From assembly GCA_948330435.1 (NCBI GenBank), contig CAOJBY010000015.1, positions 25,842-89,841 of the forward strand: DNA of 64,000 nucleotides, read 5' to 3'. The stretch comes from an uncultured Lachnoclostridium sp. (GTDB lineage: Bacteria; Bacillota; Clostridia; Lachnospirales; Lachnospiraceae). The position numbers were made by a program, and so were the translations under genes. How positions within the stretch are numbered: position 1 is the first letter of the stretch; the number at the start of each line of letters is the position of its first letter. Of the stretch, positions 49,670-58,612 are shown in pieces. The notes beneath the pieces were generated by a model. It ran no database searches. It worked only from the letters and a program-made list of their open reading frames with translations, and was not told the origin of the DNA.

Positions 49670-49768
49670 TTTTATATACCCCCTGATACTATGGATTGTT
49701 CCGCATTTTCGCTTCCCCAACCCAACCCTCAAACACTGAGGGTAAAATAATTATAGTCTATTCATCCG

Positions 49769-50488
49769 TCAGACACAAGTATTGGCAGTATTTCTGTGCT
49801 CTTTTGGAGAGCAATCGTAAAAACGCCGGAACATTTTTGAAAAATGGCTGGGGCTGTCAAAGCCGCACCTTAGAGCAATCTGCGAGACACTTTTTTCCGG
49901 CTCCCGCAAAAGAAGCTTGGCCCCTTTCATAACCCTGTATTTTAAGAGATACTGCATGGGAGAAAGCTGAATATTTCTTTTAAAGCAACGCAGACACTCC
50001 CGTTCTCCGATATCCGCAGTCTTGGCAATATCGGACAATGCCACAGGCTCAGAAAAATGTTCGTGTATATACTCCAGCATCGTTCGAATGCGAAGCTTGT
50101 CCGGATTTTCCCCCGTTTCCTTTGAGTTGATTTTTGGCTGAAGCTGCTCATACAGGAAATAACAGATTTGAGAGAGGGCCGTCCTCACGGTAAACTCAAA
50201 TCCGGGTGCGTCACAGGCCAGAGCAGACGCCGTATGGAGAATATTGGAGTTGATTATCATACAGTCTCCCTGGGTGAGCAAAAAGCTCCCGGAGGGAATC
50301 TGAAACTTTATAGAGCCGCTTTTTACATAAGCGATTTCCAGTTCTTCGTGCCAGTGCCACGGAATGGTTTGCTCAGGCCTGTCCGTATAAAACCCCTCAT
50401 AAGCGGCACAGGGAAATCCGGGAGTGCCATGGGGGTACAGTACTTTCTGTGCATTGTTCAAATTCAATCCGCATGTTTGCAGTCCCAT
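49769..50488 (-). CDS. AraC-family transcriptional regulator with cupin domain
   Basis: A 239-residue regulator. The N-terminal cupin shows PWHWHEELEIAYVKSG and LLTQGDCMIINSNILH. The C-terminal double helix-turn-helix reads EPVALSDIAKTADIGERECLRCFKR and SVSQIALRCGFDSPSHFSKMFRRFYDCSPKEHR. ATG 50488 follows GGGAGGG. It is divergent from the TIM-barrel gene at 50557 and probably regulates it in response to a sugar. Confidence 0.9.
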   Translation of the reverse strand: MGLQTCGLNLNNAQKVLYPHGTPGFPCAAYEGFYTDRPEQTIPWHWHEELEIAYVKSGSIKFQIPSGSFLLTQGDCMIINSNILHTASALACDAPGFEFTVRTALSQICYFLYEQLQPKINSKETGENPDKLRIRTMLEYIHEHFSEPVALSDIAKTADIGERECLRCFKRNIQLSPMQYLLKYRVMKGAKLLLREPEKSVSQIALRCGFDSPSHFSKMFRRFYDCSPKEHRNTANTCV

Positions 50489-50536
50489 AACAATCCCTCC
50501 CGGTGGTTCTGTGAAAATATTGGTCGTTTTTATTAT

Positions 50537-50565
50537 ATTATAAGTCGAAACAGGCATTGTATCAA
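50537..50565 (-). promoter_or_regulatory. Sigma-A promoter of the AraC-type gene
   Basis: On the minus strand TTGATA (50565-50560), 17 bases, and a perfect TATAAT (50542-50537), 49 bases before the ATG at 50488. It overlaps the possible start of the divergent gene. Confidence 0.65.
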
Positions 50566-51426
50566 TCAGGAAAAGGCGGTATTTTTATTAATATCAATAA
50601 ATTTGTAATGATTCAGGCAGCAAAGGAAGCAGGATTTGACTGCATTGAGCCTACAAAGGTTCAGCTGGATTATTTCTTTTCGGCGGGCTATGGGCCGGAG
50701 GACGTAAAAGAGCTTCTTGGAGATATGGAGATTTCCTCCGTGGGCTGGCTTTCGGATATAGAACGCCAGGGTGACGCACGGGTGGAGCTGATGAAAGAAG
50801 CGGAAAAATTATTTGAGATGGCATCCTCTGTGGGCAGCCATGCAGTTGAAATTATTAACGGGCCGGTAGACTGGCATGCAGTGGATTGTTTTCGGCGGAA
50901 AGTTCCCTATGAGGGATATAGGGGGCTTTTGGGATACCCTCAGGAAGAAATTCATCGGCTTATGACAGAGAACCTAAAGGAACTGGCGGATTTGGCGGCG
51001 GAGTTTGGGCTGACACTGTTTTTTGAGCCCCTGTGCTGGACTCCCGTTCCCTCACTTAAGGATGCGATTCCTCTTGTGGAACAGGCTGAGAGGGAGAACC
51101 TGAAAGTGGTAGTTGATTTTTACCATAACTATATTGCCGGCCTTAGTGCGGAGTTCCTTTCCAGGAAAGATAAGGATCTGATTCTTGGAGTGCATATCTG
51201 CAATTCCCGGAAGCCGGACGATCGGGTCCCCTGCGAGGAAATTTTCCGGGATGCAGCCTTTTATGAGGGTGCCGTTCCCATCAAAGAGTGGGTGGAAGCG
51301 GTGAAAGCTACCGGATTTGATGGTTGGTGGGCTTATGAGACTTTCTCAAAACGGGAAGCTGAGGAGGATGTATTTGAGTTTGCAGACTATGTTTACAGAG
51401 AGCTTAAAAAGCTTGTGGAAAATTGA
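50557..51426 (+). CDS. Sugar-phosphate isomerase/epimerase-like TIM-barrel protein
   Basis: A protein of up to 289 residues from the AP endonuclease 2/xylose-isomerase-like barrel family. Metal-site and strand motifs are visible: AAKEAGFDCIEP, SVGWLSDIER, LFFEPLCWTPVPS (Glu), VVVDFYHNYI (Asp, His), ILGVHICNS (His) and GFDGWWAYETFS (Glu). The 5' end is odd: the only candidate starts are a TTG at 50557, without a ribosome-binding site, or ATG 50608, which loses the first strand. The N terminus may be truncated. Substrate is unknown; the divergent AraC suggests a sugar. Confidence 0.75.
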   Translation: MYQSGKGGIFININKFVMIQAAKEAGFDCIEPTKVQLDYFFSAGYGPEDVKELLGDMEISSVGWLSDIERQGDARVELMKEAEKLFEMASSVGSHAVEIINGPVDWHAVDCFRRKVPYEGYRGLLGYPQEEIHRLMTENLKELADLAAEFGLTLFFEPLCWTPVPSLKDAIPLVEQAERENLKVVVDFYHNYIAGLSAEFLSRKDKDLILGVHICNSRKPDDRVPCEEIFRDAAFYEGAVPIKEWVEAVKATGFDGWWAYETFSKREAEEDVFEFADYVYRELKKLVEN

Positions 51427-51504
51427 TATTTATGAAATAATTAAGCAGATAAAAAGTCCGGCTAAGAAATGTCATATGCTTATGAAAAATATTTTTTGCC
51501 GGAC

Positions 51505-51620
51505 GGTAAAGCCGCAAAGACGCACGAGAGGAACTTTCATGAGTGTCCTTTCGAATGAAAGTTTCTCTCATTACATGTGTGTTGAAGTGACTTTACCCTT
51601 TCGTACTGCCCGGTAGCAAC
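51505..51620 (+). ncRNA. SNESF leader RNA element, copy 4 (PHP protein)
   Basis: P1 pairs 51505-51515 (GGTAAAGCCGC) with 51587-51597 (GTGACTTTACC), with one C-A mismatch and one wobble. P2 is fully conserved. P3 has diverged to CTGC-CCG-GTAG, still able to pair. A 25-codon frame runs from ATG 51539 to TAG 51614-51616 and begins MSVLSNESFSHYMCVEVTLP. An additional inverted repeat GTCCGGC/GCCGGAC (51456-51462, 51498-51504) precedes this copy. The PHP gene starts 20 bases after the element. Confidence 0.7.
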
Positions 51621-51640
51621 TTTGGAAAGGAGAACTGAAA

Positions 51641-52540
51641 ATGATTGATTTACATATGCATAGCAATTACAGTGATGACGGAGAGTTTACACCCCTGGAA
51701 CTGGTGGAGAAATGTGCGGAATGGGGAATAAAGCTGATGGCCATTACGGATCACAACTGTGCCTGTGCGAACAGGGAGGTAAAGGGGGCGGCAAGAGAAC
51801 GGGGAATCCGTTATATTACCGGAATTGAGATTGACTGCACCTATGAGGGGGCGAATTTTCATGTGCTGGGATATGGCATAGACGATACTTCTTCTGACTT
51901 TGCAGAGGTGGAAGAGAATATCCGATCCCAGGTCCGAAATGCTTCACGGGAAATGCTTGCCAAGACGAGAAAGATGGGATTTATGGTGGAAGAATGGGAA
52001 ATGCAGAAGCTTGCGGAAAAAAGCCGCTGGCCGGATTCCTGGACCGGGGAGATGTTTGCGGAGGTTCTGCTTGCAAAGCCGGAATATAAGGAGCATCCGC
52101 TGCTTTTGCCTTACCGTGAGGGCGGAAGCAGGGTGGACAATGCACTGGTGAATTTTTACTGGGACTTTTATTCTCAGGGAAAGTCCTGTCATGCGGATAT
52201 TTCGATACCAGAGATGAAGAAGATTATAGATATCATCCATCAAAACCATGGTCTGGCAGTTCTGGCTCATCCCTGTGTCAATCTGAAAGGACAAGAGGAG
52301 CTTCTTGGGGGAATCGTGGCCCTAGGCATAGACGGAATCGAAGCTTTCAGCAGTTATCATACTCCGGAGCAGGCTTTGGAGCGTATGAGACAGGCAAGGG
52401 ATTACCATCTGTTCTACACCTGCGGCAGCGATTTCCACGGAAAGACCAAGCCGTCGATCCGCCTTGGAGGTCATGGCTTCAAAGGGACGGAGGAAGAGCT
52501 TGAACGGGAATTGGAAAAATTAATAGAGAAAGCAGAGTGA
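51641..52540 (+). CDS. PHP-domain phosphoesterase
   Basis: A 299-residue protein of the polymerase-and-histidinol-phosphatase family. The trinuclear-metal motifs are IDLHMHSNYSDDG (HxH), AITDHNC, GIEIDCTYEG, VLAHPCVN and the late GSDFHGKTKP. Such proteins act as nucleoside 3',5'-bisphosphate or RNA 5'-end phosphatases (RNase AM/YciV-like) or as other phosphoesterases. AAAGGAG lies 9 bases before the ATG. It is directly behind an SNESF leader and not in an operon with a downstream gene. Confidence 0.9.
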   Translation: MIDLHMHSNYSDDGEFTPLELVEKCAEWGIKLMAITDHNCACANREVKGAARERGIRYITGIEIDCTYEGANFHVLGYGIDDTSSDFAEVEENIRSQVRNASREMLAKTRKMGFMVEEWEMQKLAEKSRWPDSWTGEMFAEVLLAKPEYKEHPLLLPYREGGSRVDNALVNFYWDFYSQGKSCHADISIPEMKKIIDIIHQNHGLAVLAHPCVNLKGQEELLGGIVALGIDGIEAFSSYHTPEQALERMRQARDYHLFYTCGSDFHGKTKPSIRLGGHGFKGTEEELERELEKLIEKAE

Positions 52541-52661
52541 GTCTGGCGGTTGGGACATTTGCTATTTCTTATAGTTTGTGCTACATTGTTTTTAAATGAA
52601 AACAGGATAAATGGACAAAAAAGTAACTCCCATGGAGAGCGACAAATAAGGAGGAATTACA

Positions 52662-53369
52662 ATGCGAATTGATAGTACTTCAAATAGAACGGGGACATAT
52701 CCGCTGCCCAGTTTTAAAAGTCCGGTGTCTGAAAAAAGTGACAGCACATCAGAAAAAGCAAAGGATAAGGTCGTTATTTCCATGCAATATCGGTCATCAA
52801 ATGAAGAACAGAATGCTGTGGGCGAGACCGGTGCTGTTTCAAACCTGACTATGGAATCGGCTATGAAAGCCCTTAAAGCAGAAGACACAAAAGAACTTCG
52901 AAGCTGGATGGAAACATGGAAAAAAGAAAATCAGCTGGAAGTAAACTGGGATGCGGCGGTAGATCCCGATGGCAGCATTTACGCAACGGCTTATATAGAG
53001 TCCCTGGTATCCCAGTATGAGAAACAGCGTACCACCATTGAAGCTTACTATGCAGAGTCCCATAAAGAGAATTGCTCCAGTCCCTATGGAAATGATTTAA
53101 GAGGAGGTCTTATGTATCTTGCGGCCAAATATCAGGTGGAAAGCTCTATTTATTTTCGCTCTGATATGTCTGAGGAAGAACGGGCCATGTCTTACTATCA
53201 GGAGCGTGCATTATTGATGGGAAGCAGTGTCAGTCTTAATGATCCCTATGCTTTAGCATCCACAGGCGGTGTGCCAGGCAGGAAAGAAGCGGACAGAATC
53301 GCAGAGCAGGCGGCCAGAGAGAAGCTTAATGGGTTAATTTCAGAAGCAAAAGGGAATCGTGAAAAATAG
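52662..53369 (+). CDS. Hypothetical soluble protein
   Basis: A 235-residue hydrophilic protein with a Ser-rich, probably disordered N terminus (residues 1-60) and a mainly helical remainder. It contains WKKENQLEVNWDAAVDPDGSIYATAYIESL and YYQERALLMGSS. There is no signal peptide and no recognisable family motif. AGGAGG is 7 bases before the ATG. The N-terminal pattern 'MRI.S.S....' loosely recalls the FlxA-like protein at 33721, but similarity is too weak to claim homology. Confidence 0.6.
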   Translation: MRIDSTSNRTGTYPLPSFKSPVSEKSDSTSEKAKDKVVISMQYRSSNEEQNAVGETGAVSNLTMESAMKALKAEDTKELRSWMETWKKENQLEVNWDAAVDPDGSIYATAYIESLVSQYEKQRTTIEAYYAESHKENCSSPYGNDLRGGLMYLAAKYQVESSIYFRSDMSEEERAMSYYQERALLMGSSVSLNDPYALASTGGVPGRKEADRIAEQAAREKLNGLISEAKGNREK

Positions 53370-53399
53370 AATTCATTTAGGAAATTTCAAAACTCAAGC

Positions 53400-53429
53400 T
53401 TGACGCTTTTTCTGTCATCAAAGTATAAT
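53400..53429 (+). promoter_or_regulatory. Promoter of the pyruvate kinase gene
   Basis: TTGACG (53400-53405), an 18-base spacer and a perfect TATAAT (53424-53429). A small hairpin GACGCA/TGCGTC (53465-53481) stands directly before the AGGAGG of pyk. Confidence 0.75.
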
Positions 53430-53491
53430 ATACAGTTGTAAAGCTGTGAAAAACAAAAAAGTAAGACGCAAGTACTGCGTCAAGGAGGAGT

Positions 53492-55240
53492 ATGAAAAGA
53501 AGAAAGACTAAGATTATCTGTACGCTGGGTCCTGCTTCCGAGTCGGAGCAGATGATACGGGAGCTGATGCTTGCCGGAATGAACGTGGCGAGACTGAACT
53601 TTTCCCACGGAACCCATGAGGAGCAGAAAGGAAAGATCGAACTGGTGAAAAAGGTGCGGGAGGAGTTAAAGCTTCCCGTTGCACTGCTTTTAGACACAAA
53701 GGGTCCGGAGATCCGTACCCGGGACGTGGAGGGCGGCAGGATAGAACTGAAAAAGGGCCAGAGCTTTGTGCTGACCACAGAGGAGATTCTGGGAAATGAG
53801 GGCAGGGTGTCCATCACCTATCCCAATCTGGTAAAGGATGTAAAGCCGGGGGACGCTATCCTCATTGATGACGGTCTCATTGAGCTGGAAGTAAACCAGA
53901 TAACGGAAAAGGATATCTACTGTACCGTGAAAAACGGCGGTTTTGTTTCCAATAAAAAAGGAATCAATGTGCCGGGAGTCAGCTTAAATATGCCCTTTAT
54001 CAGTGAAAAGGACTATGAGGATATTGTATTTGGAATCGAGGAGGGCTTTGACTTTATTGCGGCTTCCTTTACCAGAAGTGCGGACGATATACTTGAGATC
54101 CGCAAGATTCTGGAAGAGAGAAGCTGCCATCATATTAAAATCATTGCCAAGATAGAGAATCTTCAGGGTGTGGAAAATATTGATGAGATTCTTCGGGTAT
54201 CGGATGGAATTATGATCGCCAGAGGAGACATGGGCGTGGAGATTCCCCTGGAAGATGTGCCTGTGATTCAGAAAAAGCTGATTTTAAAGAGTCTGGAGAT
54301 TGGAAAGCCGGTGATTACGGCAACCCAGATGCTGGATTCCATGATGAAGAATCCCCGGCCCACCAGGGCGGAGACCAGCGATGTGTCCAATGCCATTTAC
54401 CAGGGCACAGGGGCCATTATGCTTTCCGGTGAGACGGCTTCGGGCCAGTATCCGGTGGAAGCCGTGAAGACCATGGATCGGATTGCCGTCCGCACGGAGG
54501 AGGATATTGATTACGATTACCGCTTCAAGCGGCGGAATATTATGGATAAGCCGGATATCACCAATGCCGTATCCCATGCCACCTGCACGACGGCTGCGGA
54601 TCTGAAAGCAGCGGCTATTATCACGGTGTCAAAATCGGGAAGAACCGTGGGCATGATCTCACGTTACCGTCCAAGCTGTACCATCATCGGCTGCTGTATG
54701 GACGATTACGTATGCCGCCAGTTGAATCTGTATTGGGGCGTGGAGCCTTTGCTTCTGGAACGGGAGGACAATGCGGAGGAATTGTTCAACCATGCGGTGG
54801 AGGCTGCGGAGAGGGCAGGGCTGGTTATGAGAGGGGATTTGACGGTATTGACGGCGGGCGTACCCCTTGGCATTACGGGAACCACCAATCTGATTAAGGT
54901 ACAGGTGGCAGGCCGGATTCTTGTCACCGGACAGGGAATTACACGAAAGAAAGCTTGCGGGCCCTTATGCGTGGCGAGAGATGCGGAGGAATTAAAGAAA
55001 AATTATCATGCCGGAGATATTATCGTAGTGCCGGAGACCACCAATGAGATGATGCCTGAGCTGAAAACTGCCCTTGCCCTTGTGACTGAAAAGGAGGGCG
55101 GCAATTCCCACGGGGCCATTGTGGGCCTGACACTGGATATCCCGGTGATCGTGGGGGCGGACAATGCGGTGGACATTCTGAAAAGCGGGGCTGTGGTTTC
55201 CGTGGATGCGGAGACGGGTGCCGTGTCCGGTAATCATTAG
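53492..55240 (+). CDS. pyk: Pyruvate kinase with C-terminal PEP-utiliser-like domain
   Basis: Transfers phosphate from PEP to ADP in the last step of glycolysis. The 582-residue chain has the barrel and B domain (TKIICTLGPASES, DTKGPEIRTRD, IIAKIENLQG with the catalytic Lys, MIARGDMGVEIP and TATQMLDSM). The allosteric C domain and an extra domain of about 110 residues follow, ending in GGNSHGAIVGLTLDIPVIVG, the PEP-utilising mobile-domain motif found in Firmicute pyruvate kinases. AAGGAGG is 6 bases before the ATG. Confidence 0.97.
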   Translation: MKRRKTKIICTLGPASESEQMIRELMLAGMNVARLNFSHGTHEEQKGKIELVKKVREELKLPVALLLDTKGPEIRTRDVEGGRIELKKGQSFVLTTEEILGNEGRVSITYPNLVKDVKPGDAILIDDGLIELEVNQITEKDIYCTVKNGGFVSNKKGINVPGVSLNMPFISEKDYEDIVFGIEEGFDFIAASFTRSADDILEIRKILEERSCHHIKIIAKIENLQGVENIDEILRVSDGIMIARGDMGVEIPLEDVPVIQKKLILKSLEIGKPVITATQMLDSMMKNPRPTRAETSDVSNAIYQGTGAIMLSGETASGQYPVEAVKTMDRIAVRTEEDIDYDYRFKRRNIMDKPDITNAVSHATCTTAADLKAAAIITVSKSGRTVGMISRYRPSCTIIGCCMDDYVCRQLNLYWGVEPLLLEREDNAEELFNHAVEAAERAGLVMRGDLTVLTAGVPLGITGTTNLIKVQVAGRILVTGQGITRKKACGPLCVARDAEELKKNYHAGDIIVVPETTNEMMPELKTALALVTEKEGGNSHGAIVGLTLDIPVIVGADNAVDILKSGAVVSVDAETGAVSGNH

Positions 55241-55253
55241 CGGAGGATTGATA

Positions 55254-55508
55254 ATGGAATGTCCGTTTTGTAAAGTAGAAATGATAAAAGGGTATCTACA
55301 GTGTGGCACAGCCCTTTGGAGCACCAAAAAGCATAAGCTGAGTATGCTTCCAGGCAAGAACGAGCAGTACGCCTTTTACGTGAAGCTGCCGATGGTGTCC
55401 AGCAATTATATAGAGAGCGACTGCTGCCCCAAGTGTAAGCGTCTTATAATAGATACCTCAGATTATAAAAATAACTTGGAGTATAACTTGGAGCAGGACG
55501 GCGAGTGA
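55254..55508 (+). CDS. Small zinc-ribbon protein, PF20097-like
   Basis: An 84-residue protein with a CPFCKVEM knuckle at the N terminus, KGYLQCGTALWSTKK after it and a second knuckle CCPKCKRLIID near residue 65, so four cysteines can bind zinc. This is the layout of PF20097/DUF6487-type proteins. It starts 13 bases after pyk behind GGAGG and ends 29 bases before mutS, so the three genes may be co-transcribed. Function unknown. Confidence 0.75.
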   Translation: MECPFCKVEMIKGYLQCGTALWSTKKHKLSMLPGKNEQYAFYVKLPMVSSNYIESDCCPKCKRLIIDTSDYKNNLEYNLEQDGE

Positions 55509-55537
55509 GCCTGCAGAACTAGAATAGGAGAAAATTC

Positions 55538-58138
55538 ATGGCGGAAATGACACCCATGATGCAGCAGTACCTAAAGACAAAGGAGCAGTACAAGGACTGT
55601 ATTTTATTTTATCGCCTGGGCGATTTCTACGAAATGTTTTTTGAAGATGCAATTACCGTGTCACGGGAGCTTGAGCTGACCCTGACCGGAAAGAGCTGCG
55701 GACTGGAGGAACGTGCACCCATGTGTGGCGTTCCTTATCATGCTGTGGAGGGATATCTGAACCGTCTGGTTTCCAAGGGCTATAAAGTAGCTATCTGCGA
55801 GCAGATGGAGGATCCCAAGATGGCCAAGGGCCTGGTAGCCCGTGACGTGGTGCGGATCGTGACTCCCGGAACCAATTTAAGTACTGCAGACGAAACAAGA
55901 AATAATTTTCTCATGTGTATTGTGTATCTGTCGGATCGCTATGGCATCTCCACTGCGGACATTACCACAGGGGATTATTTTGTGACGGAAGTGGATTCTC
56001 TGCGGAAGCTTTGGGATGAGATTCATAAGTTTGCACCATCGGAGATTGTATGCAATGAGTCCTTTACCATGAGTGGCATGGACCTGAATGATCTGCGGTA
56101 CCGCCTGAATATCGCCCTGTATCCTCTGGAATCCTGGTATTTTGATGATGAGCTATGCAAGCGTACACTTTTGGAACATTTTAAGATGGCGGATTTGACA
56201 GGGCTGGGGTTAAAGGATTTGAATTGCGGAACCATCGCAGCGGGAGCTCTTCTCAAATACCTCTATGAGACCCAGAAAACCTCCCTGTCCCATATGACCC
56301 GCCTTAAGCCCTACACCATTGGGAAATACATGATTATTGACAGTTCCAGCCGGAGAAATCTGGAGCTGGTGGAGACTTTGCGGGAAAAGCAGAAGCGGGG
56401 CTCTCTTTTGTGGGTGCTGGACAAGACTAAGACGGCTATGGGTGCCAGAACGCTGCGTACCATGGTGGAGCAGCCGCTTATTGACCAAAGTGAGATCGAA
56501 AAACGCCATGAAGCCATTGCAGAGTTAAATGCTCACGTAATTACTAGAGAAGAATTGCGGGAGTACTTAAATCCCATTTACGACCTGGAACGCCTGATCG
56601 GACGCATCAGTTACCAGACAGCCAATCCCAGGGACTTAACGGCTTTCTGCACATCCCTGGAAATGCTGCCGCACATTAAGACATTGATGGAGGATTTTCA
56701 GTCGCCGCTTCTTCGTTCCCTTTGTGAGGATTTGGATGTTCTTTCTGATCTGCAGGCTATGATTGCGGGTACCATTCGGGAGGATCCCCCTGTTTCCGTT
56801 CGAGACGGGGATATTATCCAAGACGGCTGTAACGAGGATGTGGATCGTTACCGAAAAGCCAAAACCGAGGGGAAGAGCTGGCTTGCAAAGGTGGAAGCCG
56901 ACGAGAGAGAGAAGACAGGCATAAAGAATCTGAAAATTAAGTATAACAAGGTATTCGGCTATTATCTGGAGGTGACCAATTCCTATAAGGACATGGTGCC
57001 TGATTACTATATGCGTAAGCAGACCTTGACCAATGCGGAGCGTTATATTACGCCGGAGCTGAAAGAGTTGGAGGATACCATTCTGGGAGCAGAGGAAAAG
57101 CTGACGGCTCTGGAATACAGCCTGTTTGTGGAGCTTCGGGAGACGATTGCCGCAGAGGTTCTGCGGATTCAGAAGACAGCCAAGGCCGTGGCACACATTG
57201 ATGTATTTGCTTCTCTGGCATTTGTGGCAGAACGCAATGGCTTTGTGCGTCCCAAAATGAATGAGAAAGGGATCATTGACATTAAGGGCGGCCGCCATCC
57301 GGTGGTGGAGAAAATGATTGAGAACGACATGTTTATTCCCAATGACACATTTCTTGACAATGGCAGTAACCGGATTTCCATTATCACAGGCCCAAATATG
57401 GCAGGAAAGTCCACCTACATGCGGCAGACGGCTCTCATCGTGTTGATGGCCCAGGTGGGAAGCTTTGTGCCGGCGGACAGTGCGAAGATCGGCATTGTAG
57501 ATAGGATTTTCACCCGGGTAGGGGCTTCGGATGATCTGGCTTCCGGGCAGAGTACCTTTATGGTAGAGATGACGGAGGTTGCCAATATTCTGCGAAATGC
57601 CACGGGCAGCAGCCTTTTGATTCTGGATGAGATTGGCCGGGGAACCAGCACCTTTGACGGACTGGCCATTGCCTGGGCGGTGATTGAATACATCAGTAAT
57701 CCCCGGATTTTGGGGGCCAAGACGTTATTTGCCACCCACTATCATGAACTGACAGAGCTGGAGGGCTCTCTGGATGGCGTGAATAATTACTGTATTGCCG
57801 TGAAAGAAAAGGGAGATGATATCGTATTCTTGCGGAAAATCATCAAGGGCGGTGCAGACAAAAGCTATGGCATTCAGGTGGCGAAGCTGGCCGGCGTGCC
57901 CGACCCGGTGATTGCCCGGGCAAAGGAGCTGGTGGAGGATCTGGTTCAGGCGGACATTTCACTGAAGCCCAAGGCAGCTCCCGTAGAAATGGAGATGGAG
58001 CAGATTTCCCTCTTTGATACGGTGAAAGATGATGATATTATCAGGGAGCTTGGGGAGATGGATCTGAGTAATATGACCCCCCTGGATGCACTCAACACCA
58101 TGTACCGGCTGCAGAATAAGATTAAGAACCGGTGGTAG
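55538..58138 (+). CDS. mutS: DNA mismatch repair protein MutS
   Basis: Recognises mismatches and small loops and recruits MutL. All MutS1 features are present in 866 residues: the mismatch-reading Phe-x-Glu in LGDFYEMFFEDA near residue 28, the core and clamp domains, Walker A GPNMAGKSTYMRQ near residue 617, Walker B LLILDEIGRGTSTFDG and the ATHYHELTELE signature. The C terminus ends with LDALNTMYRLQNKIK. mutL follows, but 1.7 kb away, with a nuclease gene in between. Confidence 0.98.
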   Translation: MAEMTPMMQQYLKTKEQYKDCILFYRLGDFYEMFFEDAITVSRELELTLTGKSCGLEERAPMCGVPYHAVEGYLNRLVSKGYKVAICEQMEDPKMAKGLVARDVVRIVTPGTNLSTADETRNNFLMCIVYLSDRYGISTADITTGDYFVTEVDSLRKLWDEIHKFAPSEIVCNESFTMSGMDLNDLRYRLNIALYPLESWYFDDELCKRTLLEHFKMADLTGLGLKDLNCGTIAAGALLKYLYETQKTSLSHMTRLKPYTIGKYMIIDSSSRRNLELVETLREKQKRGSLLWVLDKTKTAMGARTLRTMVEQPLIDQSEIEKRHEAIAELNAHVITREELREYLNPIYDLERLIGRISYQTANPRDLTAFCTSLEMLPHIKTLMEDFQSPLLRSLCEDLDVLSDLQAMIAGTIREDPPVSVRDGDIIQDGCNEDVDRYRKAKTEGKSWLAKVEADEREKTGIKNLKIKYNKVFGYYLEVTNSYKDMVPDYYMRKQTLTNAERYITPELKELEDTILGAEEKLTALEYSLFVELRETIAAEVLRIQKTAKAVAHIDVFASLAFVAERNGFVRPKMNEKGIIDIKGGRHPVVEKMIENDMFIPNDTFLDNGSNRISIITGPNMAGKSTYMRQTALIVLMAQVGSFVPADSAKIGIVDRIFTRVGASDDLASGQSTFMVEMTEVANILRNATGSSLLILDEIGRGTSTFDGLAIAWAVIEYISNPRILGAKTLFATHYHELTELEGSLDGVNNYCIAVKEKGDDIVFLRKIIKGGADKSYGIQVAKLAGVPDPVIARAKELVEDLVQADISLKPKAAPVEMEMEQISLFDTVKDDDIIRELGEMDLSNMTPLDALNTMYRLQNKIKNRW

Positions 58139-58167
58139 GGACGCAGCATATAAAAATGCAATATTTT

Positions 58168-58209
58168 CCGGCCGTCGATTTGTTCTATATGGAATAAATC
58201 GATGGTCGG
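58168..58209 (+). terminator. Terminator after mutS
   Basis: CCGGCCGTCGATTTGTTC (58168-58185) against GAATAAATCGATGGTCGG (58192-58209), an 18-bp stem with a few wobbles and a 6-base loop. The T run is weak. Confidence 0.7.
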
Positions 58210-58264
58210 TTGCGTTTATAGGGAAAAACAGATTTTGAATTTGCTAAATTTGTAAAAATTTTGC

Positions 58265-58293
58265 TTGATTTATGGAAAATTCTGGTATATACT
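58265..58293 (+). promoter_or_regulatory. Promoter upstream of the Rpn-like gene
   Basis: TTGATT (58265-58270), a 17-base spacer and TATACT (58288-58293). It would give the Rpn-like gene a leader of over 300 bases that contains the direct repeats at 58470 and 58566. Confidence 0.55.
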
Positions 58294-58469
58294 AATGCTG
58301 TCAAAGGATTCTAAGAAGTTTTCAGACACATCGTCAGAAAAATCCCGATGATAATAATTTATAAACGGTTTACTTGAAAGAGAAAGATATTGTATTGGGC
58401 AGGGAATTTCTTTATAATAAAAGCAACTCTACTGTCGGTATTGCTCTTTCAGAGAATATCAGAACAAGG

Positions 58470-58599
58470 ATATGCTCAAAAACCGGGAGCAAATTAAGGA
58501 AACACCCTACGGGCAAGGTGAATTTGTCTGAAAGACAAAGAGAAAGTGCCCTGGGGCATATACCTATATGCTCAAAAACCATGAGCGAATTAAGGAAAG
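58470..58599 (+). repeat. Direct repeat in the leader of the Rpn-like gene
   Basis: ATATGCTCAAAAACC..GAGC..ATTAAGGAAA occurs at 58470-58502 and again at 58566-58598, differing at three positions. Each copy holds an ATG and the codons for MLKN(R/H)E(Q/R)IKE; the first frame then stops after 19 codons, the second runs on in frame to the Rpn start at 58613. The remaining sequence between 58139 and 58613 shows only the terminator and promoter listed. Confidence 0.7.
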
Positions 58600-58612
58600 A
58601 GAGGACGGCAGT

